A DNA stretch of 16,610 nucleotides from JADDRA01 sp038233555 (GTDB lineage Bacteria; Actinomycetota; Acidimicrobiia; Acidimicrobiales; CADCSY01): the NCBI GenBank assembly GCA_038233555.1, contig JBBSLT010000040.1, positions 1-16,610 on the forward strand, in the 5' to 3' direction. Position numbers and translations under genes: made by a program. Below are positions 5,966 through 13,966 of this stretch, one piece after another. The notes beneath the pieces are model-generated. The model was not told the origin of the DNA and did no database searches. It saw only the letters and a list, made by a program, of their open reading frames with translations. The number at the start of each line of letters is the position of its first letter. Position 1 is the first letter of the stretch.

Positions 5966-8754
5966 GTCGGCGCCTCCGCCGGCTCGTCACCGAAGGCTTC
6001 GAAGGCCATCAACACCATGCCCACCACCGTCAGGTAGACGCCGGTGTCGAACACCAGGGCGGTGCTGAGCCTGGCCGTCCCGAGCAGAGGAACGGTTACC
6101 GACGCGCTGGCAACATCGAGCACATCGCCCCCGCCGAGCAACGGGAACGTGGCGGTGAGGGCGGCGAGCAGGAGCCCGGCGCCGAGCACCGTCCAGGGCC
6201 GGAACCGTGAACGGCCGCGGACATCCTTCATGCCACCGGCGATGTAGCGCAGCGTGATGGCGGAGCCGACGAGGAGGCCACCCACGAAGCCGCCTCCCGG
6301 GGCGTTGTGCCCGGCGAAGAGCAACCAGAGCGACGCCATGAGAACTGCATGGAAGATGACCCGCACCGAGACGTCGACGAAGACGATCCGATTGAGTCCC
6401 TCGGCTCGGGCGACAACCGGCTCCTTTCCCTCCTCGGCCCCCTCCTCGGCGACGCGCCGACCCACGCGGGCCAAGGCCACCGCTCCGATGGACGCCACCG
6501 CCAGCACGGTGATCTCACCGAAGGTGTCCAGGGCCCGGAAGTCGACCAGGATGACGTTCACGATGTTGCGCCCGTGCCCGTCGGGCTCGGCTCGGGCGAT
6601 GATCTCGTCCGACACCGGCGGGGCGATACGACTTCCCCCGGCGATGATGGCGAACACAAAGACCGTGGCCCCGACCAGGCCGGCGACGCCGAGGCGCACG
6701 GCTCGCCGCCGCCCCGAGCTGGACTGACGCTCGAAGCGGTCCGGGAGCTGGCGGAGCACCAACACGAACACAACCGTCGTCAAGGTCTCCACCGCCACCT
6801 GGGTGAGGGCCAGGTCAGGGGCGCCGTCGACCACGAACAACCCGGCCATGGCGTAGCCCGCGGCCCCGAGGAACACCGCGGCCGAAAAGCGACGGCGGGC
6901 CGTGGCCGCGCCAAAGGCGGCGAGGATGAGGAGCCCGGCGATGGGCACGTCGCCGCTGGCGCCGAAGGCCGGCCAGCCGGGCCAGTCCCACGAGCTCAGG
7001 AGCACGGCGGCAGGCAGCACGGCGGCGGTGGCGAGGATCACCCCGGAATAGGCCGGCAGCGAGCCGTTCTGCACGATGCCGGTGACCCGCCGCGATGTCA
7101 CCGCCAGTGCCCGGAGCAGGACAAGGTAGACCGCCTCGCCCGTGGGGACGGCGGAACCGGTGGCCAGCACGCTCTGTGTCCGGCGGTTGAACACCACAAG
7201 CAGCCAGCCGCCGCCGAGGGTGAGCACCGAGAGGGCCAGCGCCAAGTTGAACCCGTGCCACAGCTCGAGATGTACCGCCTCGGCGGTGGCGTGGAGCGAC
7301 GCCACGGCAACGGATGCAAAAGGGTCAAGCACCTGGGGCGCCACCCCGAGGGCGACGCTCGCCCCGGCCATCACCACGCCAGGCGCGACGAAGCGCCATG
7401 ACGGCGCCGAGGCCGGCTCTAGCTCAGCCTCATCGCCCTCGGTCCGAGCCCGCCGGCGGGGCTCCACGAACGCGCCCCAGTAGAAGCGGACCCCGTAGGC
7501 AAAGGTGATCATGGATCCACCAACCATCGCCGCCAACACCACAGCGCTACCCCCAAAGGGCATGCCGGCGAAGGCTCCGTAGGCCTCCTCCTTGGCGATG
7601 AAGCCGGCAGCGAGGGGCACGCCGGCCATCGATGCCGCACTGATTGCGGCCGTGGCTTCGACCCGCCGCCAGCCGGGTCCGAGCGGAGTGATCTCCCGGA
7701 TGTCGCGCGTCCCGGTCTGGTGGTCGATGATGCCGACGACGAAGAACAGCGTCGCCTTGAACAGGGCGTGGGCCACCAGGAGCACCCAGCCGGCGGTCGT
7801 AGCCTCAGGTGTACCGGCGCCGAAGAGGACCACCATGAGCCCGAGCTGGCTCACCGTCCCGAAGGCCAACAGGAGCTTGAGGTCGTGCTGACGCAGCGCC
7901 CGCAGGCCTCCGGCGACGAGGGTGGCCAGCCCGATGGTCAGCACCAGAGGACGCCACACCATCGTCGCCGCGAAGATCGGGGCCAGGCGGGCGACGAGGT
8001 AGACGCCCGCCTTCACCATGGTGGCGGAGTGCAGGTAGGCACTGATCGGCGTGGGTGCCGCCATCGCCCCCGGGAGCCAGGCATGGAAGGGGTACTGGGC
8101 CGACTTGGTGAACGCCCCGAGCAGCACCAGCACCAGGGCGGCGGTCACCGTTGCGCCGCCAGGAACGGCTCCGTCGGCCAACTCGCTCAGACGATAGGTC
8201 CCCGATTCCGCAGCAAGGAGGACGAAGCCACCGAGCATGGCCAGACCACCAGCGCTGGTCACGAGCAGGGCGTGCAGCGCGGCGGCGCGAGCGTCGGCGT
8301 CGGTGTGGTCGTTGCCGATGAGGAGGTAGGAGGTGACCGACGTAATCTCCCAGCAGGTGTAGAGCAGGAGAAGGTGGTCGGACTGCACCAGTCCGACCAT
8401 GGCCCCGGCGAACAGCACGAGCAGGCCGGCGAGGCGCCCCAGGTGGGGCGCATCAGAGCTGAAGTAGGAGGCGGCGTACAGGAGGACGAGCACCCCGATG
8501 CCACTGACGATCAGCGTCATGGTGGCGGCGAAGCCGTCGAGACGCAGATCGATGGCCAGCCCGAGCCCCCCCACCCAAGACAGGTGCTCGGACACGACGC
8601 GACCGTCCACGATGCCGGGGAGCTGGGCACAGACCCATACGGTCGAGACCGCCGGTGCCAACGCGGCGACGAGGAATGCCCAGCGCCCAAGGCGCTCACC
8701 GAAGGTCAGGAGGACCATCCCGAGCACGCCGAAGGTGACCAGGATCGCGATCAA
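5962..8754 (-). CDS. mnhA: fused Na+/H+ antiporter subunit A + B
   Basis: 930 residues. The first ~500 are a NuoL-like antiporter domain with the key helix AFTKSAQYPFHAWLPGAMAA and ALFKATLFFVVGIIDHQTG. About residues 600-680 match the MbhD-like region (APDLALTQVAVETLTTVVFV), and about 700-765 the MbhE-like region (DFRALDTFGEITVLAVASIG). Residues ~782-930 are a complete MnhB domain (FAGHNAPGGGFVGGLLVGS and FDTGVYLTVVGMVLMAFEAF), so no separate mnhB exists in the operon. A/B fusions of this kind are known in actinobacteria. The start is TTG 8754 with GGTGAGG close upstream; no ATG or GTG lies in frame before it, and the N-terminus has the normal hydrophobic MrpA start. The exact start is the least certain point. 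Confidence 0.93.
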   Translation of the reverse strand: MIAILVTFGVLGMVLLTFGERLGRWAFLVAALAPAVSTVWVCAQLPGIVDGRVVSEHLSWVGGLGLAIDLRLDGFAATMTLIVSGIGVLVLLYAASYFSSDAPHLGRLAGLLVLFAGAMVGLVQSDHLLLLYTCWEITSVTSYLLIGNDHTDADARAAALHALLVTSAGGLAMLGGFVLLAAESGTYRLSELADGAVPGGATVTAALVLVLLGAFTKSAQYPFHAWLPGAMAAPTPISAYLHSATMVKAGVYLVARLAPIFAATMVWRPLVLTIGLATLVAGGLRALRQHDLKLLLAFGTVSQLGLMVVLFGAGTPEATTAGWVLLVAHALFKATLFFVVGIIDHQTGTRDIREITPLGPGWRRVEATAAISAASMAGVPLAAGFIAKEEAYGAFAGMPFGGSAVVLAAMVGGSMITFAYGVRFYWGAFVEPRRRARTEGDEAELEPASAPSWRFVAPGVVMAGASVALGVAPQVLDPFASVAVASLHATAEAVHLELWHGFNLALALSVLTLGGGWLLVVFNRRTQSVLATGSAVPTGEAVYLVLLRALAVTSRRVTGIVQNGSLPAYSGVILATAAVLPAAVLLSSWDWPGWPAFGASGDVPIAGLLILAAFGAATARRRFSAAVFLGAAGYAMAGLFVVDGAPDLALTQVAVETLTTVVFVLVLRQLPDRFERQSSSGRRRAVRLGVAGLVGATVFVFAIIAGGSRIAPPVSDEIIARAEPDGHGRNIVNVILVDFRALDTFGEITVLAVASIGAVALARVGRRVAEEGAEEGKEPVVARAEGLNRIVFVDVSVRVIFHAVLMASLWLLFAGHNAPGGGFVGGLLVGSAITLRYIAGGMKDVRGRSRFRPWTVLGAGLLLAALTATFPLLGGGDVLDVASASVTVPLLGTARLSTALVFDTGVYLTVVGMVLMAFEAFGDEPAEAPT

Positions 8755-8898
8755 TCCCTCACCTGCTTCGTGCGTACCGCCATCGCCCCATAGTGGCCGA
8801 TCGACGGGACCTAGATCTTCGTCACGACCTGAGCCGCTACGTCGTCCACAGCAGGCCCGGATCAGCCGGAGGCTGTCCGTGGGCGAGGATGACGCTGA
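8755..8898. other. gap between the fdh and mnh operons
   Basis: 144 bp without a gene, between the nrfD stop and the mnhA start, both on the minus strand. It must hold the mnh promoter if the two operons are transcribed separately. I see no convincing -10/-35 pair. The only structure is the hairpin at 8858-8879. Confidence 0.6.
8858..8879 (-). terminator. possible terminator after nrfD
   Basis: Two stacked stems, CGGA/TCCG (8858-8861 with 8876-8879) and AGCC/GGCT (8864-8867 with 8871-8874), separated by a small internal loop and capped by a 3-nt loop. It lies about 20-40 nt past the nrfD stop. There is no T tract; read-through into mnh is possible. Confidence 0.35.
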
Positions 8899-9801
8899 TC
8901 ACGCGGGCTCGCCCGCCACCTCTCGCTCGGCCAGGCGCCGCCGCTGGCTGGCCACGACGTAGGCAGGGTCGGCGGCCGATTGGAAGCCGGCCCGGAACAC
9001 CGACCAGCGCTCGCAGACGGAGCCGGCCAGCACCAGCGATGCTCCCGTCACCGACGCCCACCGGCGCCTGCGATCGGCGGCGAGCAGCCCGGCGCCCACC
9101 GCCGTACACGCCTTGGCGGCGGTGGCGAACCTGGCCCCGTCGCCCTCCTCGTAGGGTCGGCCCAACTCTGCCAGTCGCCGCATCATCACCTCGTGGGCGG
9201 CCAACTCGGCGACTGCGCCGGCCAAGGCCAGGCGCCGGGCCGGTGCTCGCTGGCCCGCGGGGCCGACCAGCACGCCGGCCGCCCCGGCGCTGGCTCCGGC
9301 GCTGGCACCGAACACGAAGGGAAGTTGGCCCCGGGCCTCGTGCCACACGGGAATGGACGAGTCGGCCAGCAGCACTGCGGTGTAGGTGGCGAAGGGCAAA
9401 CCGAGCAGGCCGGCGGCGCCGTCGAACAAGAGGTGGAGGCGGGGTAGCCGTCCCCACACGGCCAGGCCGGCGCTGGTGGCGGCCGCCGTGGCATACGCGC
9501 TGAGCAACCAGCTTCCCATGCTCATGGCCGAGGTGGGCTTGAACACCCGCAACATGTTGAGGAAGCGGCGAGGCCGCCCGAGATCCATGATCAACAGGAT
9601 GGGGCTGGCTCCCGCTCCCGCGGCCGCCACCCACCTGACCCGATCGGCCAGGCCCGTGTGGCCGGTCAGCCTGGCCGCCAGGACCAGGCCCGAGGAGGCT
9701 CCGGCCAGCCCACCGCTGAACAGGTACCAGGGCACTTCCCACGTCCACTCCGGCTCCTTGAGCACGGGTCGGCCGTAGTAGGTGCGCACGGGCTCATCCA
9801 C
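8899..9801 (-). CDS. nrfD: NrfD/PsrC-family membrane anchor of formate dehydrogenase
   Basis: 300 residues, about eight membrane helices. The family signature is clear: WEVPWYLFSGGLAGASSGL near the N-terminus, then DLGRPRRFLNMLRVFKPTSA with SMGSW (residues 73-98). NrfD-type subunits anchor molybdoenzyme-plus-ferredoxin modules in the membrane and hand electrons to (or take them from) quinone; they carry no haem, unlike the cytochrome b gamma subunit of E. coli Fdh-N. Start GTG 9801 has AAGGAG 5 nt upstream and overlaps the end of fdhB by 8 nt. The gene is third and last of fdhA-fdhB-nrfD. The central region (residues ~160-205) is very Ala/Gly-rich but still helical in character. Confidence 0.88.
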   Translation of the reverse strand: MDEPVRTYYGRPVLKEPEWTWEVPWYLFSGGLAGASSGLVLAARLTGHTGLADRVRWVAAAGAGASPILLIMDLGRPRRFLNMLRVFKPTSAMSMGSWLLSAYATAAATSAGLAVWGRLPRLHLLFDGAAGLLGLPFATYTAVLLADSSIPVWHEARGQLPFVFGASAGASAGAAGVLVGPAGQRAPARRLALAGAVAELAAHEVMMRRLAELGRPYEEGDGARFATAAKACTAVGAGLLAADRRRRWASVTGASLVLAGSVCERWSVFRAGFQSAADPAYVVASQRRRLAEREVAGEPA

Positions 9802-10660
9802 GGCCGCTCCTTACGAAGGCACCGGCCAGGGCGACGGCCAGGCCCCCGGCGGCGGCGGCCGCCGTCCGCCACATCGACCACAGGTGGCGGGTCGGGGTGA
9901 CGGGGTCGGGTGGCAGCCCATACACCTCGGGCTCGTCGAGCAGGAGGAAGAAGGCCCCGAAGCCGGCCACGCCGTCGTCCTCGTCGTGGCCGTAGAGACG
10001 GGCGCCGACCACGCCGGATGAGTCCAGCTCCTCGACCCGGCGCTCGGCCCGCGCCCGTAGCTCGTCGAGAGGACCGAACTGGATGGAGTCGGTAGGGCAG
10101 GCCTGAGCGCAGGCGGGCATCTTGTTGCCCCGCATGCGGTCGTAGCACAGGGTGCACTTCCAGGCACCGCCGTCGGTCTCGCGCCGCTCGATGACTCCGA
10201 AAGGGCAGGCGGTGACGCAGTAGCCGCAGCCGTTGCAGATGTCGTCCTGGACGACGATCGTCTGGAACTCGGTGGTGAAGATGGCACCGGTCGGGCACAC
10301 CTCCAGGCACGCCGCCGACGTGCAGTGCTTGCACACGTCGGAGCTCATGAGGAAGCGGAAGTCGTGGGCCCCGGGGACGGACTCTCCACAGGCCGGCTCT
10401 TCACACGCCGGCTGTTGGATGGCCGGCTGTTGGATGGCCGGCTGCTCGATGGCCGGCTGCTCGATGAAGGCGACGTGACGCCAGGTGTTGGCGCCGAGGC
10501 TGACGGTGTTGTCGTAGGAGGTGGCGGTGAACTCGAAGCCGCTCCCCGGCACCTGGTTCCACTCCTTGCACGCCACCTCGCAGGCCTTGCAGCCGATGCA
10601 GACGGACGTGTCGGTGAAGAAGCCGTAGCGGGTACCCGCCTGCAGATCGAGGTCCTTCAA
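9794..10660 (-). CDS. fdhB: formate dehydrogenase iron-sulfur (beta) subunit
   Basis: 288 residues with sixteen cysteines arranged for four [4Fe-4S] clusters: C21/24/27/31 (CIGCKACEVAC), C110/113/118/122 (CKHCTSAACLEVC), C142/145/148/152 (CNGCGYCVTAC) and C169/172/184/188. This is the FdnH/HybA-type electron-transfer subunit that wires FdhA to the membrane anchor. A C-terminal hydrophobic helix (about residues 265-283) should tether it. Start TTG 10660 overlaps the fdhA stop (TTGA), with GGAG about 6 nt upstream. Unusually, residues 67-91, between the first and second Cys groups, consist of five copies of a five-residue unit of the form [EQ][QE]PA[IC], adding cysteines C86 and C91 that are not part of the canonical set. 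Confidence 0.93.
   Translation of the reverse strand: MKDLDLQAGTRYGFFTDTSVCIGCKACEVACKEWNQVPGSGFEFTATSYDNTVSLGANTWRHVAFIEQPAIEQPAIQQPAIQQPACEEPACGESVPGAHDFRFLMSSDVCKHCTSAACLEVCPTGAIFTTEFQTIVVQDDICNGCGYCVTACPFGVIERRETDGGAWKCTLCYDRMRGNKMPACAQACPTDSIQFGPLDELRARAERRVEELDSSGVVGARLYGHDEDDGVAGFGAFFLLLDEPEVYGLPPDPVTPTRHLWSMWRTAAAAAGGLAVALAGAFVRSGRG
10392..10466 (-). repeat. in-frame 15-bp tandem repeat inside fdhB
   Basis: Five 15-bp units. On the plus strand, 10407-10421 and 10422-10436 are both gccggctgttggatg, and 10437-10451 and 10452-10466 are both gccggctgctcgatg. The unit at 10392-10406 is a diverged copy. Because 15 is a multiple of three, copy-number change would keep the frame and add or remove five residues at a time. 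Confidence 0.9.
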
Positions 10661-13600
10661 GGTTGGCTCCGCCGGCGGTGGGTCTCGACGAGGTCCCGCA
10701 GGGCCTGGCCCCGGGGGCGGCGCCCGGCCAGGACGTCGCAGGTCGCCGCCTTCACCTCTTGGATGTGCACGTTGGGGTCAAGAACGATGGGAAAGAGATC
10801 GTTGGCCGACTCACCCGGGGCGATGCCCCCGTACCCCCAGTGATAGGGCAGCCCGACCTGGTGGATCGTCCGTCCGTCGACGGCGAGCGGGGCCAGCCGC
10901 TCGGTCACCAGCACGCGAGCCTCGATGGCGCTGCGGCTGGTGACGATGGTGGCCCACCCCCCGGCCTCGAGCCCTCGAGCCAGAGCGAGATCGGGATGCA
11001 CCTCGACGAACATCTCCGGAGCCAGCTCCGAGAGCCGCTCCTGCCAGCGGCTCATGCCGCCGGCGGTGTGATGCTCGGCGATGCGATAGGTGGTCATCAC
11101 GAAGGGGTACGGCTCCCCGCCGCCGCCCGAGGGGTTGGAGGGGTTGAGCGGATGAGGATGCTCCTCGCGAGCCGGGTTGGACTGCTGGCGGTAGAGCGGA
11201 TTGTCGACCGGCGACTCGTGGGCCTCGTAGTGCGTAGGGAGGGGCCCGTCGGCCAGGCCGTCGGGAACGTAGAGCCACCCCTTGCCGTCGGCCTGCATGA
11301 TGAACGCGTCAGTGCCGGCCAGGGCATCAGCGCCGCGGGCGTCGGCCGAGGGCTGGTGGTCGGGTGGCCGGTCGGGGACGAAGTCGGGCCGATCCTCGCC
11401 GACCCACCGGCCGGCCTCGACGTCCCACCACACATAGCGCTTGCGCTCCGACCAGGGGGTTCCGTCGGGGGCGGCTGAGGCCCGGTTGTAGAGGATGCGC
11501 CGGTTGTCGGGCCAGGCCCAGGCCCACTCGGGCGCCACCCACGTCTGCTCCGCGCCGGGCTTGCGCCGAGCCGTCTGGTTGATCCCTTCGGCGTAGCAGC
11601 CGGAGTAGATCCAACAGCCGCACGCGGTCGAGCCGTCGTCGCGCAGGGCGAGGTAGCCGGGGAGTGGGCTGCCCTCGCTGTCCCAGCCGTTGATCTCGCG
11701 CAACACGGCGTCGGCCTCAGGCTCGGCGTGGTCGCCCTCGGTGGGGTAGTCCCAGGTGAGGTCGAGGATGGCGCGGTCCTTGGAATCGGACGACGACGCC
11801 AGCTTCTCTCTGATGATCCGGCCCAGGTGGTAACAGAACCACAGGTCGGAGCGGCAGTCGCCCGTGGGCTCCACCGCCTTGGTGTGCCACTGCAGCAGTC
11901 GCTGGGTGTTGGTGAAGGTGCCGTCCTTCTCGGTGTGGGCGGCGGCGGGCAGAAAGAACACCTCGGTGGGGATCTCCTCGGTGCGGGCCTCGCCGGTCTC
12001 GATCTCAGGGCCATCCCTCCAGAAGGTGGCGCTCTCGATCTCGCTCAGGTCGCGCACGACCAGCCAGTCGAGGTGGCCCAGGGCCAGGCGGTGCAGCCGG
12101 CTGTTGGCCGACCCCACGGCCGGATTCTGACCGAAGAGCATGTAGCCCTTCACCAGCCCCTCGAGCATGTCGAGGGCGGTGCGGTAGGCACCGTGATCGC
12201 CAGTCAGGCGAGGGAGGTGGCCATAGCAGAAGTCGTTCTCCGCGGTCGCCGCGTCGCCGTACCAGGCCTTCAACAGGCTCACCAGGTAGGCCCCGGTGGC
12301 ATGCCAATAGCCCTTGCGGGCCGTGCCCGCGTGCACGTAGTCAGCCAGTGTCTTGTGCTTGTGGGCGTGGGGCATGGGCAGGTAGCCGGGCAGCAGCTCG
12401 TACAGCGTGGGGATGTCGGTGGAGCCCTGGATGCTGGCGTGGCCCCGCAGGGCGAGGATCCCGCCGCCGGGGCGGCCGACGTTGCCGAGCAGCAGCTGGA
12501 GGATCGATGCGGCTCGGATGTACTGGACCCCGACGGTGTGTTGGGTCCAGCCCACGGAGTACACGAACGCCGACGTGCGCTCCCGACCGGAGTTGGCACA
12601 CAACGCCTCGGCCACCTCGAGGAAGTGCGCCGGGGGCACGCCGCACACTCGCTCGACCATCTCCGGGGTGTACCGGGCGTAGTGGCGCTTCAGGAGCTGG
12701 AACACGCAGCGGGGGTCGGTGAGGGATTCGTCCCGAGGCAGGTCCCCCATGTTGACGGACCCGCGTACGTCGACTCCCTCGTACTGCCAGGTGTCGGGAT
12801 CGTAGGTGCCCTTGGCCGGGTCGAACCCGGAGAAGAGCCCCTCGAGCTCGTCGGGCAGGCGTAGGTCGTCGCCGATGATCTGGGCCGCGTTGGTGTAGGC
12901 GACGACGTACTCCCGGAAGTGGCGCTCGTGGGTGAGCACGTAATTGATCAGCCCGCCGAGGAAGGCGATGTCGCTGCCTGCCCGCAGGGAGAGGTGGCGG
13001 TCGGCCAGGGCGCTGGTGCGGGTGAAGCGCGGGTCGACGTGGAACATCTTGGCCCCTCGGGCCTTGGCCTCGACCACCCACTGGAAACCCACCGGGTGAC
13101 ATTCCGCCATGTTGGATCCCATGATCACGATGCAGTCGCTGTTGGCGAGGTCCTGCTGGAAGGTGGTGGCGCCACCACGGCCGAAGGAGGTTCCCAGACC
13201 GGGAACGGTCGCAGAGTGTCAAATGCGCGCCTGGTTCTCGATCTGGAGCGCCCCGAGGGCCGAGAAGAGCTTCTTGATCAGGTAGTTCTCCTCGTTGTCG
13301 CAGGCGGCACCGCCGAGGGCGCCAAAGGCGAGCGTGCGGTTCAGCGGCACTCCGTCCTGGTCGGCGTCCTGCCAATGGTCGGCCCGGGCCGCGATGACCC
13401 GATCGGCGATCATCTCCATGGCCTGTTCGAGGGGGAGGTCCTCCCACTCGGTGCCGTGCGGGCGCCGGTACCGGACCTTGGTCGCCCGGTGGGGCCCGGA
13501 CACCAATTCCCTGGTGGACGAGCCCCGAGCACAGAGCCGGCCCCGGGAGATGGGGCTATCGGGATCACCCTCGACGTGGAGGACCTGGTTGCCCTTCACG

Positions 13601-13788
13601 TAGATCCGCTGAGCGCAGCCCACCGCGCAGAAGGGGCAGATCGAGGGGACGACCCGGTCGGCCTCCTCGGTCCGAGGGGCCAGGGTGTCGGTGTGGGCCG
13701 ATCGGGCGGCGACACCCTTCCCCAGGGTGTCGGTGCCGGTGAGCTGGCAGATCACGGGCCAGGCCTCGATGCGGCTGCGAAAGGTCAT
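10657..13788 (-). CDS. fdhA: formate dehydrogenase catalytic subunit, selenoprotein (Sec190)
   Basis: 1043 residues when the in-frame TGA at 13219-13221 is read as selenocysteine. It oxidises formate to CO2 at a bis-molybdopterin Mo/W centre. An N-terminal [4Fe-4S] site is formed by C51, C54, C58 (CPFCAVGC) and C86 (GRLCARG). Sec190 follows ENQARI and precedes HSATVPGLGTSFGRGG, where homologues carry Cys or Sec as metal ligand, with the usual His next to it. The C-terminal ~130 residues are the molybdopterin-dinucleotide-binding domain (YRIAEHHTAGGMSRW, GLPYHWGYGG, LDPNVHIQEVKAATCD). Start ATG 13788 has AGGAG 7 nt upstream. There is no twin-arginine signal, so the enzyme is probably cytoplasmic-facing. 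Without Sec decoding it would look like two ORFs (13219-13788 and from 13128 down), but both share one frame and homology is continuous across the TGA. It is first in fdhA-fdhB-nrfD. Confidence 0.94.
13190..13221 (-). promoter_or_regulatory. selenocysteine TGA codon with SECIS hairpin
   Basis: Read on the minus strand, TGA at 13221-13219 is followed after 18 nt by the loop GGTCT (13200-13196), closed by a perfect 6-bp stem GTTCCC (13206-13201) with GGGAAC (13195-13190). From memory of E. coli fdhF, its SECIS has the same GGTCT loop also 18 nt after the TGA. The bacterial factor SelB would bind this loop. The first codon after TGA, CAC (His), is also the same as in fdhF. Confidence 0.9.
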
Positions 13789-13817
13789 GATGTCGCTCCT
13801 CTCCAACTGGGTGTCGC

Positions 13818-13961
13818 CTACCCCAGAAAGAGGGTGAAGATCCCGGTGGTCCCCAGGGTGGCGGCCCACACCAGGTCGAGGTTGACCCAGGCCGTGCGCA
13901 AGATGCCGAGCCCAACCTTCTCGTAGACCACGACGGCGACCACCCCCATGACCGCGAGCAT
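13818..13961 (-). CDS. 47-residue small membrane ORF or C-terminal gene remnant
   Basis: ATG 13961 has GGAG 5 nt upstream. The frame encodes two hydrophobic segments (MLAVMGVVAVVVY and WAATLGTTGIFTLFLG) joined by an amphipathic stretch (EKVGLGILRTAWVNLDLV). It ends 29 nt before fdhA on the same strand. I do not recognise the family. The sequence reads like the C-terminal end of a larger multi-helix membrane protein whose front part has been lost, because just upstream the DNA switches abruptly to an SBP56 fragment in another frame. It could still be expressed as a small membrane protein of the fdh operon. Codon use and hydrophobic patterning look like real protein, so I do not treat it as noise. 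Confidence 0.45.
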   Translation of the reverse strand: MLAVMGVVAVVVYEKVGLGILRTAWVNLDLVWAATLGTTGIFTLFLG

Positions 13962-13966
13962 GGCCA

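Noticed and set aside
5962..8754. Missing mnhB gene in the Mrp operon.
   Set aside because: The MnhB domain is fused to the C-terminus of MnhA (residues ~782-930), a known arrangement in actinobacteria.
8755..8898. Candidate promoter hexamers for the mnh operon (for example TACGCA or TATGGG on the minus strand).
   Set aside because: None fits TANNNT with a plausible -35 and start distance, so no call was made.
13129..13218. fdhA looks split into an N-terminal ORF ending at TGA 13219 and a C-terminal ORF starting at 13128, like a pseudogene.
   Set aside because: The two parts share one frame, the 90 bp between them encodes conserved FdhA sequence, and a SECIS hairpin follows the TGA. It is a selenoprotein gene.
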